Shown: positions 1-6,106 of the stretch, in pieces
Position numbering within the stretch: position 1 is the first letter of the stretch
How the letters are laid out: each line of letters opens with the position of its first letter
Assembly (NCBI GenBank): GCA_013815395.1
Contig: JACDGH010000036.1
Span: 1-14,624 of the forward strand
Length of the DNA: 14,624 bases
From: Parachlamydiaceae bacterium
GTDB taxonomy: Bacteria > Chlamydiota > Chlamydiia > Chlamydiales > Parachlamydiaceae
Direction: 5' to 3'
Made by a program: the position numbers and the translations under genes
The notes under the pieces: generated by a model
Seen by the model: the letters and a program-made list of their open reading frames with translations, nothing else
Told to the model about the DNA's origin: nothing
The model's database searches: none

Positions 1-77
1 TCAACTAGAGAATAGTATAATGGTTGTTGTTTTATCTCTATCACTTGTTTGTTACCCTTCGTTATTCTTGAATGTTT

Positions 78-123
78 ATTAATTTTTTATATTCAGCCTC
101 ATCATGTAATGCGGGTTTGGACT
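78..123. repeat. Direct repeat copy A: tail of acetyltransferase gene
   Basis: This stretch matches 1462-1508 in the same orientation. The inner 30 bases (94-123 against 1479-1508) differ at one position, and the outer part has a one-base indel and a few substitutions. Read on the minus strand it encodes SPNPHYMMRL followed by NIKN and a stop, which is the C-terminal end of the double-GNAT protein at 1425-2441. It is a detached second copy of that gene's 3' end, lying just downstream of the helicase remnant and in the same frame as it. Confidence 0.85.
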
Positions 124-1337
124 TGCTTTTTTATGTGCTAATGCACGGAGAATTCAGTCTAAAACATCATCTAGGTGCTTATCAACATCTTCAGTCAAGA
201 ATCGTAGGACCATATAACCATTCTGCTGCAATAAAGCATCTTTACGCCTATCTCGACGATAAGCATTGGCATCAGCCAGATGCTGTGCACCATCAAGTTC
301 AATTGCTAAACGAGCATCAGCACAAAACAAATCGACTTCCATTTGGCTTGAAACATCAAATGGAATCGACAATAGAGAATTAAGCTGAAATCTGCCAACG
401 GTTTCAGGTAAAGTTTCTAGACGGTGATAAAGAAATGCTTCGGTCGCACTTCGTGCGCGCTGAACCCCCTCAGCATCAGCATGAATGACAGTAGCTACTT
501 GAACAAAAAGATTAGCTAAGGGCATATCCACACCATCTGAAATTAAGCGCTTGATACTAGCTGCGAAATCACTTTTCCAGGCAGGATCTACAGTAAGAGG
601 TGCTTGAGTTGGCCATCCTGGAGTAGCACTTGCAGGGAGCAGAATTTTGTATCCTACTGCCTCATCACCTCGGCAACGCTTATTGAACATTCTTTCTAAA
701 ATGGGTACATTAAGATCGGCATAATCATAAACTTGCACCTCTTTTTTACGATCATTTAAGCGATGCAACCTTCCAACGTACTGTGCAATAGTGCCTTGCC
801 ATGAAATGGGCAAGGTAAGAAATAGAGTGTCTAACCTGGCGTCATCAAATCCTTCGCCTATACATCCTCCTGTTGCCAGCAATACTCGCTCTTCATCTAC
901 AGGGATTTCGGCTAAGCGATTTGTAACATGAACTAATTCTTTGGTTTTCATTCCGCCACGAAGCACAATTAAGTGTTGAATGCGAGGAGCAAGTTGATTA
1001 AATAAAACATCCAAATGTTCATTTCGCTCCGTCAATACAACCGGCGATCGTCCATTTTTGACTGCTCTTACAACTTCTTCACAAATTAGCTGATTACGCA
1101 CCGTATCTTTAATAAGTTCATTGTAAATATTTTAAACTGCATCCTTACATTTTCTTGGGTGGTTTTATTCAATAGGAATGAAGTTGGACGCACTAAAACT
1201 TTATGTTCAAATGGTCGTGCTGCCGCCTGTTCTTTTGCATTAGTACTATAACGGACCGGTCCGCATTGCATAGTGATGATGGGATGATGCCCATCTTTGC
1301 GCCTCAGGGTGGCTGGCTGAAACAGTTTTTTTGACAA
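124..1337 (-). pseudogene. Decayed C-terminal part of an SF2 helicase with DUF559-type nuclease domain
   Basis: A remnant of a large helicase-nuclease. The 5' part (1337 to about 1130) carries RRKDGHHPII and MQCGPVRY, typical of the end of the helicase ATPase domain, with ATL where ATP is expected (motif III region). At about 1117-1130 the frame shifts, since IYNELIKD continues in the next frame. The 3' part has helicase motif V (ATGGCIGEGFDD) and motif VI (QYVGRLHR), a linker, then a Vsr/DUF559-like PD-(D/E)xK domain with EVDLFCADARLAIELDG and YRRDRRKDALLQQNGY. A TGA at 154-156 interrupts VLD/ILRALAHKK, after which the frame runs into the acetyltransferase-tail repeat. The N-terminal half is absent: a TAA lies directly upstream at 1338-1340, and nothing recognisable precedes it. 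The motif wording resembles helicases of large primase-helicase-nuclease (TOTE-type) conflict proteins; that link is from memory. By eye it is more GC-rich than its surroundings, suggesting foreign origin. The longest open part is 154-1101, opening with GTG. Confidence 0.8.
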
Positions 1338-1424
1338 TTAGAACGCCTCTATCAAACAAGAAATTTATTGCGAAATCATGATATTCCGCTTCTGCGGACC
1401 ACCTGAATTCGTCGTAAAATGGGA

Positions 1425-2441
1425 TTACTCTTTTTTTTCAATTCGTTTTTCTGGACTGACGATTAATTTTTTCATGCTCAGTCTCATCATGTAATGCGGG
1501 TTTGGACTGTGCGAAGGAATAAACTCATCTAAAATATTAAAACCAACTTTCTGATAAACATGAACGGCCCGTGCATTAGTTTTTTCGGGATCAATCAGCA
1601 CCTCAGCTGCTTTAGGAAATTGGCTAAGGAGAAATTCTCGAATTAAGATGGGTGAAAGCCCTTTCCCTAAATAAGAAATATCTCCTATCAACATATCAAG
1701 GGTAATTGCAAGTCCTTCTTCAGCGCACCAATGAGTCAATTCATCTCCAGGCTTAGAAACTGCAGAGGTAATGAAAAAAGCAAAGGGTCGATCATTGTCA
1801 TAAGCAAGCCAATACTGTGATTGAGAAGCTCCCTCGAGAAATTCATCTAGATGATTAAAGGTATTTTGAAGACCATCCCCGTAGAACCACTCAGCGACAT
1901 AAGGTTGAACCAGCCAAGCACGAACAAGTTGGCGATTTTCCTTACCTACAGGCTTAAAATCAAAATGAGTGTGCGATGCCTGCAAGGTTTCTTTTGAGCT
2001 TGCTGGTAGCGAACTTAGCTCTAAAAGGAAAAAATCCCCATCTTCACTCACACCATGATCTATTTCTTTCCAATTATTTTTTAAATAAAATTTAAGAGCA
2101 TTTTGATTTTTGGCTATGCACTTGAGACGATATGGAAATGGTAACCAAGTGAAGAGGCTATTAAGCAAGGCTTTTCCTATACCTTTTCTCAAATATTCAG
2201 GAGAAATAAAGAGGTGATGTATAAAAGGAAAGGCGTCGTGCTCCCATACGGAAATAAATCCTAAAATTTTCCCTGTATCGTTTTCTGCAATAAAAATTGT
2301 TTCTCCTTCAGTGGCCTTGCGATAATCTTCCATTTTAAACTTGTTTGGATCTTCCCAAGTAAAAGTTTGTTGGCGAGAGATCAAAAAAAGTTCTTCAAGT
2401 TGCGAAGTATCTGATTCTTCTGCTTGTCGTATCGTAATCAT
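1425..2441 (-). CDS. Tandem GNAT acetyltransferase (GNAT + AAC(6')/siderophore-type GNAT)
   Basis: Two acetyl-CoA-dependent N-acetyltransferase domains in one cytosolic chain of about 338 residues. The N-terminal domain (roughly 1-145) has the acetyl-CoA loop RKGIGKA after HHLFISPEYL. The C-terminal domain (roughly 160-325) has HWCAEEGLAITLDMLIGD, then YLGKGLSPILIREFL and NARAVHVYQKVGF, the pattern of the AAC(6')/Acetyltransf_8 group. An aminoglycoside, siderophore or peptide amine is a possible acceptor, but the sequence does not fix the substrate. I chose the ATG at 2441 (MITIRQ), because the protein begins like a normal GNAT there and GGA lies 8 bases upstream. The frame stays open to a GTG at 2492 and an ATG at 2462, neither with a clear ribosome site. 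It follows the P-loop kinase gene by about 60 bases on the same strand and is probably co-transcribed with it. A copy of its 3' end recurs at 78-123. Confidence 0.85.
   Translation of the reverse strand: MITIRQAEESDTSQLEELFLISRQQTFTWEDPNKFKMEDYRKATEGETIFIAENDTGKILGFISVWEHDAFPFIHHLFISPEYLRKGIGKALLNSLFTWLPFPYRLKCIAKNQNALKFYLKNNWKEIDHGVSEDGDFFLLELSSLPASSKETLQASHTHFDFKPVGKENRQLVRAWLVQPYVAEWFYGDGLQNTFNHLDEFLEGASQSQYWLAYDNDRPFAFFITSAVSKPGDELTHWCAEEGLAITLDMLIGDISYLGKGLSPILIREFLLSQFPKAAEVLIDPEKTNARAVHVYQKVGFNILDEFIPSHSPNPHYMMRLSMKKLIVSPEKRIEKKE
1462..1508. repeat. Direct repeat copy B: in-place 3' end of acetyltransferase gene
   Basis: The parental copy of the repeat at 78-123. It lies inside the double-GNAT gene and encodes its SPNPHYMMRL segment. 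The two copies bracket the helicase remnant. Confidence 0.85.
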
Positions 2442-2501
2442 TTTTTTTCCAAGTAGCTTCATTGTATATTTGGCAGTTAAGGGCCGTTTCACATGATTTA
2501 T

Positions 2502-3035
2502 TCAATTTAATATTTTATTATCATTTTTTACGTTTAACCATTTTAGGAATATGCTTAGAGTTTCTTCCGTTGTAAGTTCAGTATTGTCAATTATTTGATA
2601 AATTCTTTTTTTACTCTCTTGTCTTAAATATTCGGCCCACTTCATCATCTGTGCATTCGCCAACTCTGAATGTCCGCGAGCAATTAGACGCTTAGCTCTT
2701 TCTTCGTCCGAACAGTCAAATAATATTGTTTCATCCACCGTGATATTGTTTTCCAAGCATGCTTCCTCAATGAATAATGGTCTCGTTTGGCCATCTAAAA
2801 TGACATTTGCATCGCACAAAAGTGTTTCTTTTATAGTTTTAACCCATTCAATAGTTTTTATTCTTTGCCATTCTTCAGGGCCATTATATTTCGTATTCAT
2901 TTCCTCCAGAGTAGGTATTCCAATACTATCAAAATAAACTGCTTTGAAGCCCGTAGGACATTTTTTTTCCAAGGCTTTGACAATAGTTGTTTTTCCTGAA
3001 CCAGAAGCACCGATCACAAAAAATATTTTATTCAT
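2502..3035 (-). CDS. P-loop kinase / AAA-type small-molecule kinase
   Basis: A cytosolic NTP-binding protein of 177 residues, resembling adenylate/nucleoside-kinase-like phosphotransferases (AAA_18/AAA_33 type). Walker A is GASGSGKT at residues 9-16. A Walker-B-like strand, NVILDGQTRP, lies near residue 80, and an Arg-rich helix (EERAKRLIARGH) near residue 115 could be the lid. The acceptor (nucleotide, sugar or drug) cannot be read from the sequence. The start is the ATG at 3035, because a strong AGGAG lies 6 bases upstream and its ATGA overlaps the TGA stop of the preceding acetyltransferase gene, indicating translational coupling. The frame extends 8 codons further upstream, but inside that gene and without support. 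It ends in TGA, 60 bases before the chosen start of the double-GNAT gene. Confidence 0.8.
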   Translation of the reverse strand: MNKIFFVIGASGSGKTTIVKALEKKCPTGFKAVYFDSIGIPTLEEMNTKYNGPEEWQRIKTIEWVKTIKETLLCDANVILDGQTRPLFIEEACLENNITVDETILFDCSDEERAKRLIARGHSELANAQMMKWAEYLRQESKKRIYQIIDNTELTTEETLSIFLKWLNVKNDNKILN

Positions 3036-3604
3036 AAGTACTCCTGACACTTTTTCCATTCATCGTTATTTATACGATAAAAAACATGTTTACTTAAGGG
3101 ATGACTTTCCTGTAACTTTGGATGAGTAAAATCGTCTTTTGGACTAGCTTGCATGCCGATTCTTTCCATTACCTTTCTTGATCGGATATTTTGTGCGGAA
3201 GTAAAAGAGATGATTTCCGGTAATCTTTGTATTTCAAATCCATACTCTAAAGAGGCTATTGCTCCTTCAGTTGCATATCCTTTCCCCCAATATTCATACA
3301 TAAGTCTCCAAGCTATTTCCACAGCTGGAGTAAAAGCAGCAGGAAAATCAATATACCTTAAACCAATAAATCCAATAAATTTAGAGTTATTACTTTCAGA
3401 TACAGCCCACCAGCCATAACCGTGATTTTCGAAATGTTTTTCAATTGCCTGATACTCTCTTAAACTTTCATCAAAATTCTTGACCGCAGGGAAAAACTCC
3501 ATCACATGGGGGTCAGTATTCATAGCCGCAAAATATTCTAAGTCTTCTTGTTGCCAATGACGCAAAACCAAGCGTTCAGTTTCAATTACCGGAATTATTT
3601 TCAT
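3032..3604 (-). CDS. RimJ/RimL-type GNAT N-acetyltransferase
   Basis: A single-domain acetyltransferase of 190 residues in the Acetyltransf_3 group (RimJ/RimL/YdaF-like), which acetylates N-terminal amines of proteins or small amines. It begins with the family signature IETERLVLRHWQQEDLEYF. It carries EIAWRLMYEYWGKGYATEG, in which GKGYATEG forms the acetyl-CoA pyrophosphate loop, and SAQNIRSRKVMERIGM, the usual motif B end. It is full length for the family. The start is taken as the ATG at 3604 (MKIIPVIETERL); an ATG eight codons upstream (3628) is in frame but adds only a lysine-rich stub. Its 5' end overlaps a coding-like remnant in another frame (3582-3713). Its stop overlaps the start of the P-loop kinase gene (ATGA). 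Confidence 0.88.
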   Translation of the reverse strand: MKIIPVIETERLVLRHWQQEDLEYFAAMNTDPHVMEFFPAVKNFDESLREYQAIEKHFENHGYGWWAVSESNNSKFIGFIGLRYIDFPAAFTPAVEIAWRLMYEYWGKGYATEGAIASLEYGFEIQRLPEIISFTSAQNIRSRKVMERIGMQASPKDDFTHPKLQESHPLSKHVFYRINNDEWKKCQEYL

Positions 3605-3713
3605 ATTCTGCCATCTTTTTTTTTGCATAACCAGGTTCGAAATAAGCTTTAGCTATTGATTGAGCATTTGAAGCAAAAAACTGTTCTGCTCATCTTTGGG
3701 TGATAGTTGACAT
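3582..3713 (-). pseudogene. Short coding-like remnant overlapping the RimJ-type gene start
   Basis: On the minus strand from ATG 3713 the frame reads MSTITQR, a TGA, then about 35 protein-like residues (AEQFFASNAQSIAKAYFEPG, then YAKKKMAEYENNSGN) and a TGA stop. The composition looks like a real helical protein rather than random intergenic DNA, but I do not recognise the family. Its 3' end overlaps the first codons of the acetyltransferase gene in a different frame. It could be the tail of a lost gene or a chance open stretch. The segment also contains the inverted repeat at 3675-3732. Confidence 0.3.
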
Positions 3714-3732
3714 ATAGCTACAACAGTTTTTT
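3675..3732 (-). terminator. Candidate terminator after the GrpB-GNAT gene
   Basis: AAAAAACTGTT at 3675-3685 is the exact inverse of AACAGTTTTTT at 3722-3732, giving an 11-bp stem with a 36-base loop, 33 bases past the GrpB-GNAT stop. On the minus strand the stem ends in a run of six T. The A/T ends make it potentially bidirectional. The long loop and the A/T-only outer stem lower confidence. Confidence 0.4.
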
Positions 3733-3764
3733 TAGTTATTTCGCAAAGCGTAATCTTAGAGTTT

Positions 3765-4718
3765 TTATCTATAAAATTTTGTGTCATCTAAAAATTTCCC
3801 AATTTCTATGTCCCTTGGATCTGTTTCATAACCATCTGGATCATTAAATGGCATTTTTATATATCCGTGATCAAGATAAAATTGATAAGCCGCAGGAGAA
3901 GATTGAATTAATAATATTTTATAGCCCTGATGACATAGCCAGCGTTCGCATAGGTTCAAAAACTGACTGCCAAAACCGCAATTGCGATAGTGTTCATCAA
4001 TTACAATAATTCGCAAGGCAGCTCGATTTTCAGGCCAAAGTTGAAGGTGCGTGTAACCAATAATGTTTGAATTTTTATAGAAAACAAAATGAATATGATC
4101 TTTATGCTCGAAAACCTGTGCAAAAGGATCTGCATTTGATTTAAAAAAATATCTTTTACGAAAATCCCGGACTGCTTTCCATTCTCGATCAGTCAAGGCT
4201 TGTACCATGCGCCATCCATCAAAACCATCTTTTGCATCGATGCTTGCCACAAAGGCATCTTTTCCATTGCAATATTTCAGAATATCTTGTGGAAATTTTG
4301 CAGCTAGCTCCTCCTTGAGATTGGCGTAGCGCTTAGCGTCATCCTTATTTGATCGCATCCAATCGCGGAATTTTAAATATCGATCGATTTCAGGATCGCC
4401 TTCCTCATAAACATGTACATGATGAGTTCTAACATTTTTATTTTTGTGAAAATAGCGACGAAATGCAATTCCGTATTCACCTTTAACTTCATACCCCAAA
4501 AGTTCCATTGCTTTTGTGGCTTTATCAACCTCGAGAATATTTCGTACCACAGGGAGAATGTCGATGACAGGTTTTGCGGATAAGCCAGGCACTGAAGTTG
4601 AGCCGATGTGATGAACAGTTAAACAGTTGTTTCCTAGAGCATGCTGAATAAGGTGTGACTCATGTTTGAACATGGTTGGCCAATTGATATCGTAAGGGAC
4701 AACTTCTATAATTCTCAT
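3765..4718 (-). CDS. GrpB (UPF0157) domain fused to GNAT acetyltransferase
   Basis: A two-domain cytosolic protein of 317 residues. Residues 1 to about 165 are a GrpB/UPF0157 domain, a nucleotidyltransferase-like fold of unproven reaction, with HIGSTSVPGLSAKPVIDI at 37-54 and a histidine-rich strand (THHVHVYEEGDPE) at 98-110. Residues from about 172 to 300 are a GNAT domain, with RIIVIDEHYRNCGFGS (236-251; RNCGFGS is the acetyl-CoA loop) and AYQFYLDHGY (277-286) as the closing motif. The start is the ATG at 4718, where the GrpB family normally begins, with GGAT upstream at a workable distance. A candidate promoter lies at 4760-4789, and an inverted repeat follows the stop. The genes downstream on this strand are two more acetyltransferases and a kinase, so the stretch looks like a small-molecule-modification cluster. 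The substrate is unknown. Confidence 0.9.
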   Translation of the reverse strand: MRIIEVVPYDINWPTMFKHESHLIQHALGNNCLTVHHIGSTSVPGLSAKPVIDILPVVRNILEVDKATKAMELLGYEVKGEYGIAFRRYFHKNKNVRTHHVHVYEEGDPEIDRYLKFRDWMRSNKDDAKRYANLKEELAAKFPQDILKYCNGKDAFVASIDAKDGFDGWRMVQALTDREWKAVRDFRKRYFFKSNADPFAQVFEHKDHIHFVFYKNSNIIGYTHLQLWPENRAALRIIVIDEHYRNCGFGSQFLNLCERWLCHQGYKILLIQSSPAAYQFYLDHGYIKMPFNDPDGYETDPRDIEIGKFLDDTKFYR

Positions 4719-4759
4719 GATATTTATCCAAATTCTTTTTGTTTTAAGGAAGTTTATCT

Positions 4760-4789
4760 AATATATCAGAAAAGGATAACTTGAAGCAA
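4760..4789 (-). promoter_or_regulatory. Candidate sigma70 promoter for the GrpB-GNAT gene
   Basis: On the minus strand TTGCTT (4784-4789) and TATATT (4760-4765) are 18 bases apart, about 40 bases upstream of the ATG at 4718. A perfect small hairpin, GAAGC-AAAA-GCTTC (4783-4796), overlaps the -35 element. Confidence 0.4.
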
Positions 4790-4799
4790 AAGCTTCGTG

Positions 4800-5160
4800 G
4801 AATATTTATACTAAATCAAATCGAGTCAATTGGTGCAATCGCTATACCATCGGGTGATGTTAAGCCCGCGACACCGACACTCCAAGAATATTGAAAATAT
4901 TACTACCCACTATATTTCCAATAGTGATGTCCCCATGCCCGCGGATGTTTGCTACTACAGAAGTTGCCACTTCTGGAAGTGAAGTGCCAGCTGCCCCTAA
5001 ACGTGAAGCTCCTCGTATTAATAATTCTGCAAATTTAATTTTTAACACATGAGAATTATCTAGCCAGGCAGGTATTATTATAGCAGCGTAACGATTAAGC
5101 ACTGAATCTAAAATGACTAAAAGTACAATCGAAAAATGGAGGGAATGGGACTTGATGCTC
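4800..5160 (-). pseudogene. Broken Na+/Ca2+ exchanger (CaCA family) gene
   Basis: A fragment of an inner-membrane calcium/sodium antiporter. The signature GTSLPEVATSVVANIRGHGD followed by NIVGSNIFNILGV is an alpha-repeat of the YrbG-like CaCA family. Upstream, FAELLIRGASRLG runs straight into AAGTSLPE, whereas the family has about 14 more residues between these, so there is an internal deletion. After ILGV the frame is lost by what looks like a one-base deletion near 4873. The expected GVAGLTSPDGIAIAPIDSI resumes in the next frame and then meets TGA. A hydrophobic lead-in (IVLLVILDSVLN) is readable to about 5150. The rest of the roughly 300-residue transporter is missing on both sides. The longest open piece is 4860-5102, which opens with GTG. 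Confidence 0.75.
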
Positions 5161-5176
5161 TAGCCTGCAACCTTAT

Positions 5177-5227
5177 GACAGATGTAAAATCATTGTCATT
5201 GTAAAATCAACATAAGTAGTATATAGT
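5177..5227 (+). promoter_or_regulatory. Duplicated CBS-gene promoter with cop-box-like element
   Basis: This is the same arrangement as at 9494-9544. GACAGATGTA lies at 5177-5186, a -35 TTGTAA at 5199-5204, a 17-base spacer, and a -10 TATAGT at 5222-5227. The elements are kept although the gene behind them has collapsed. It may now drive the NTF2-like gene at 5425, for which no other promoter is evident; that is inference. Confidence 0.5.
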
Positions 5228-5249
5228 CATAACCAAAAAATGGTGATTA

Positions 5250-5411
5250 GTGCATTATCTAAAGCACCAAGAAACTGTTACCTCACATCATAACCCCAAA
5301 TCCTCTTTGCCTCAAGAAGATGACAAAAGGATTTTCATTCCTTTCCGTCATCAACAAAAAACATTCTAATATCGAAAAATCTCATTAATTATTTCGTTAA
5401 ACATTACTAAC
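5250..5411 (+). pseudogene. Collapsed relic of the CBS-domain protein gene
   Basis: This segment is a shortened copy of the gene at 9570-10004. The start has become GTG. The first codons (KH.ETVT) match, then an inserted base shifts the frame. At the first MTPNP motif the sequence jumps to the second CBS repeat (CCTCTTTGC at 5303), as if the two near-identical ATGACCCCA sites had recombined. Two further internal deletions follow, then the 3' end matches again (TCTCATTAATTAT...GTTAAAC.TTACTAAC). No functional product is expected. The NTF2-like gene begins 13 bases later. Confidence 0.85.
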
Positions 5412-5424
5412 AAAAAGATATTTT

Positions 5425-5892
5425 ATGAACAAAATATGTATTGCAACTAGTCTTATGACCTTATTTGGATCCTTTTCTTTATTTGCAGATGTTTCACAGG
5501 GTGAAACACTTGAAATACAGATGTGGGAAGATATGAAACATAGAAACTACAGTGCCGTTGAAAACAATATTGCACAAGGTTTTCAGTCAATTCACACGGA
5601 TGGAGCTCGTGCTCGAGAAGATGAAATCCGTTTGATTAAAGACCTTTACTTGGGTTCCTATAAGATCACCGATATAAAGGTGACAGAAGCGAAAGATTCT
5701 TATATTGTCACTTACATGATCTCTGTCAGTGAAACAATTGATGACACTCGTCTTTCTGCCAATCCAACGCCTCGTATGAGTGTTTGGGAAAAAATCGAAG
5801 ACAAATGGCAGTGGATCTCACACGCTAATTTGAATCCGATCGACGTGAAAAAAAAGATTTTAGTGAAAGCAGCGACAGACGCTAAAAAATAA
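5425..5892 (+). CDS. Exported SnoaL/DUF4440-like (NTF2-fold) protein
   Basis: A 155-residue protein with a signal peptide (MNKICIATSLMTLFGSFSLFA, cleavage likely before DVSQG), so it is exported to the periplasm or beyond. The mature part has the NTF2-like pattern of DUF4440/SnoaL domains: an initial helix with LEIQMWEDMKHRNYSAVENN, then GFQSIHTDGARAREDEIRLI, then beta strands ending in SVWEKIEDKWQWISHANLNP. These folds bind small ligands or act as enzymes, and no specific function can be assigned. The ATG at 5425 has only a weak AAAAAGA upstream. The gene sits directly behind the CBS relic and may use its promoter. It converges with the multicopper oxidase gene; a candidate hairpin terminator follows at 5906-5926. 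Confidence 0.8.
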   Translation: MNKICIATSLMTLFGSFSLFADVSQGETLEIQMWEDMKHRNYSAVENNIAQGFQSIHTDGARAREDEIRLIKDLYLGSYKITDIKVTEAKDSYIVTYMISVSETIDDTRLSANPTPRMSVWEKIEDKWQWISHANLNPIDVKKKILVKAATDAKK

Positions 5893-5905
5893 ATTCATTT
5901 TTACG

Positions 5906-5926
5906 AGCGGAGGCATCGCTTCCGCT
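5906..5926 (+). terminator. Candidate terminator of the NTF2-like gene
   Basis: AGCGGA (5906-5911) pairs with TCCGCT (5921-5926) around a 9-base loop, 14 bases after the stop, followed by a moderately T-rich stretch (TCTTACTTTG). Confidence 0.45.
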
Positions 5927-6106
5927 TCTTACTTTGCATTTGAGCAGGTGCATTGACTCTAAGCGAATTTTCGGGTAAGCGGGGCTAAATTTAAAACAAC
6001 TTTCCTAAACTTCTCATAAGTGAACGCCGCGATGAGACTTGGTGATAGAAAGTGAAATTGTTATTTTCTTTGTTATGCATATCAAAAACCTTTTTCAAGA
6101 AAAATT

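Noticed and set aside
1385..1398. Hairpin TCCGC-TTCT-GCGGA in the gap between the double-GNAT gene and the helicase remnant, considered as a terminator or insertion-sequence end.
   Set aside because: The stem is only five pairs, no T run follows on the minus strand, and no matching end was found on the other side of the remnant.
2441..2504. The kinase and double-GNAT frames are in the same phase, so reading through one TGA would give a kinase-GNAT-GNAT fusion.
   Set aside because: Same phase arises by chance one time in three. The GNAT has its own plausible start at 2441, and nothing indicates readthrough.
154..3713. In-frame TGA in several remnants (154-156, 3690s, and after the exchanger motif near 4805) suggested TGA might be read as an amino acid.
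   Set aside because: TGA is a working stop at the RimJ-type/kinase junction (ATGA), at the oxidase end and at the TolC-type end. The interrupted frames also show other decay.
1425..4718. Integron gene-cassette array, because acetyltransferases and GrpB-like genes are common cassettes.
   Set aside because: Two of the genes overlap by ATGA, all share one strand as an operon, and no repeated attC-like sites were seen between them.
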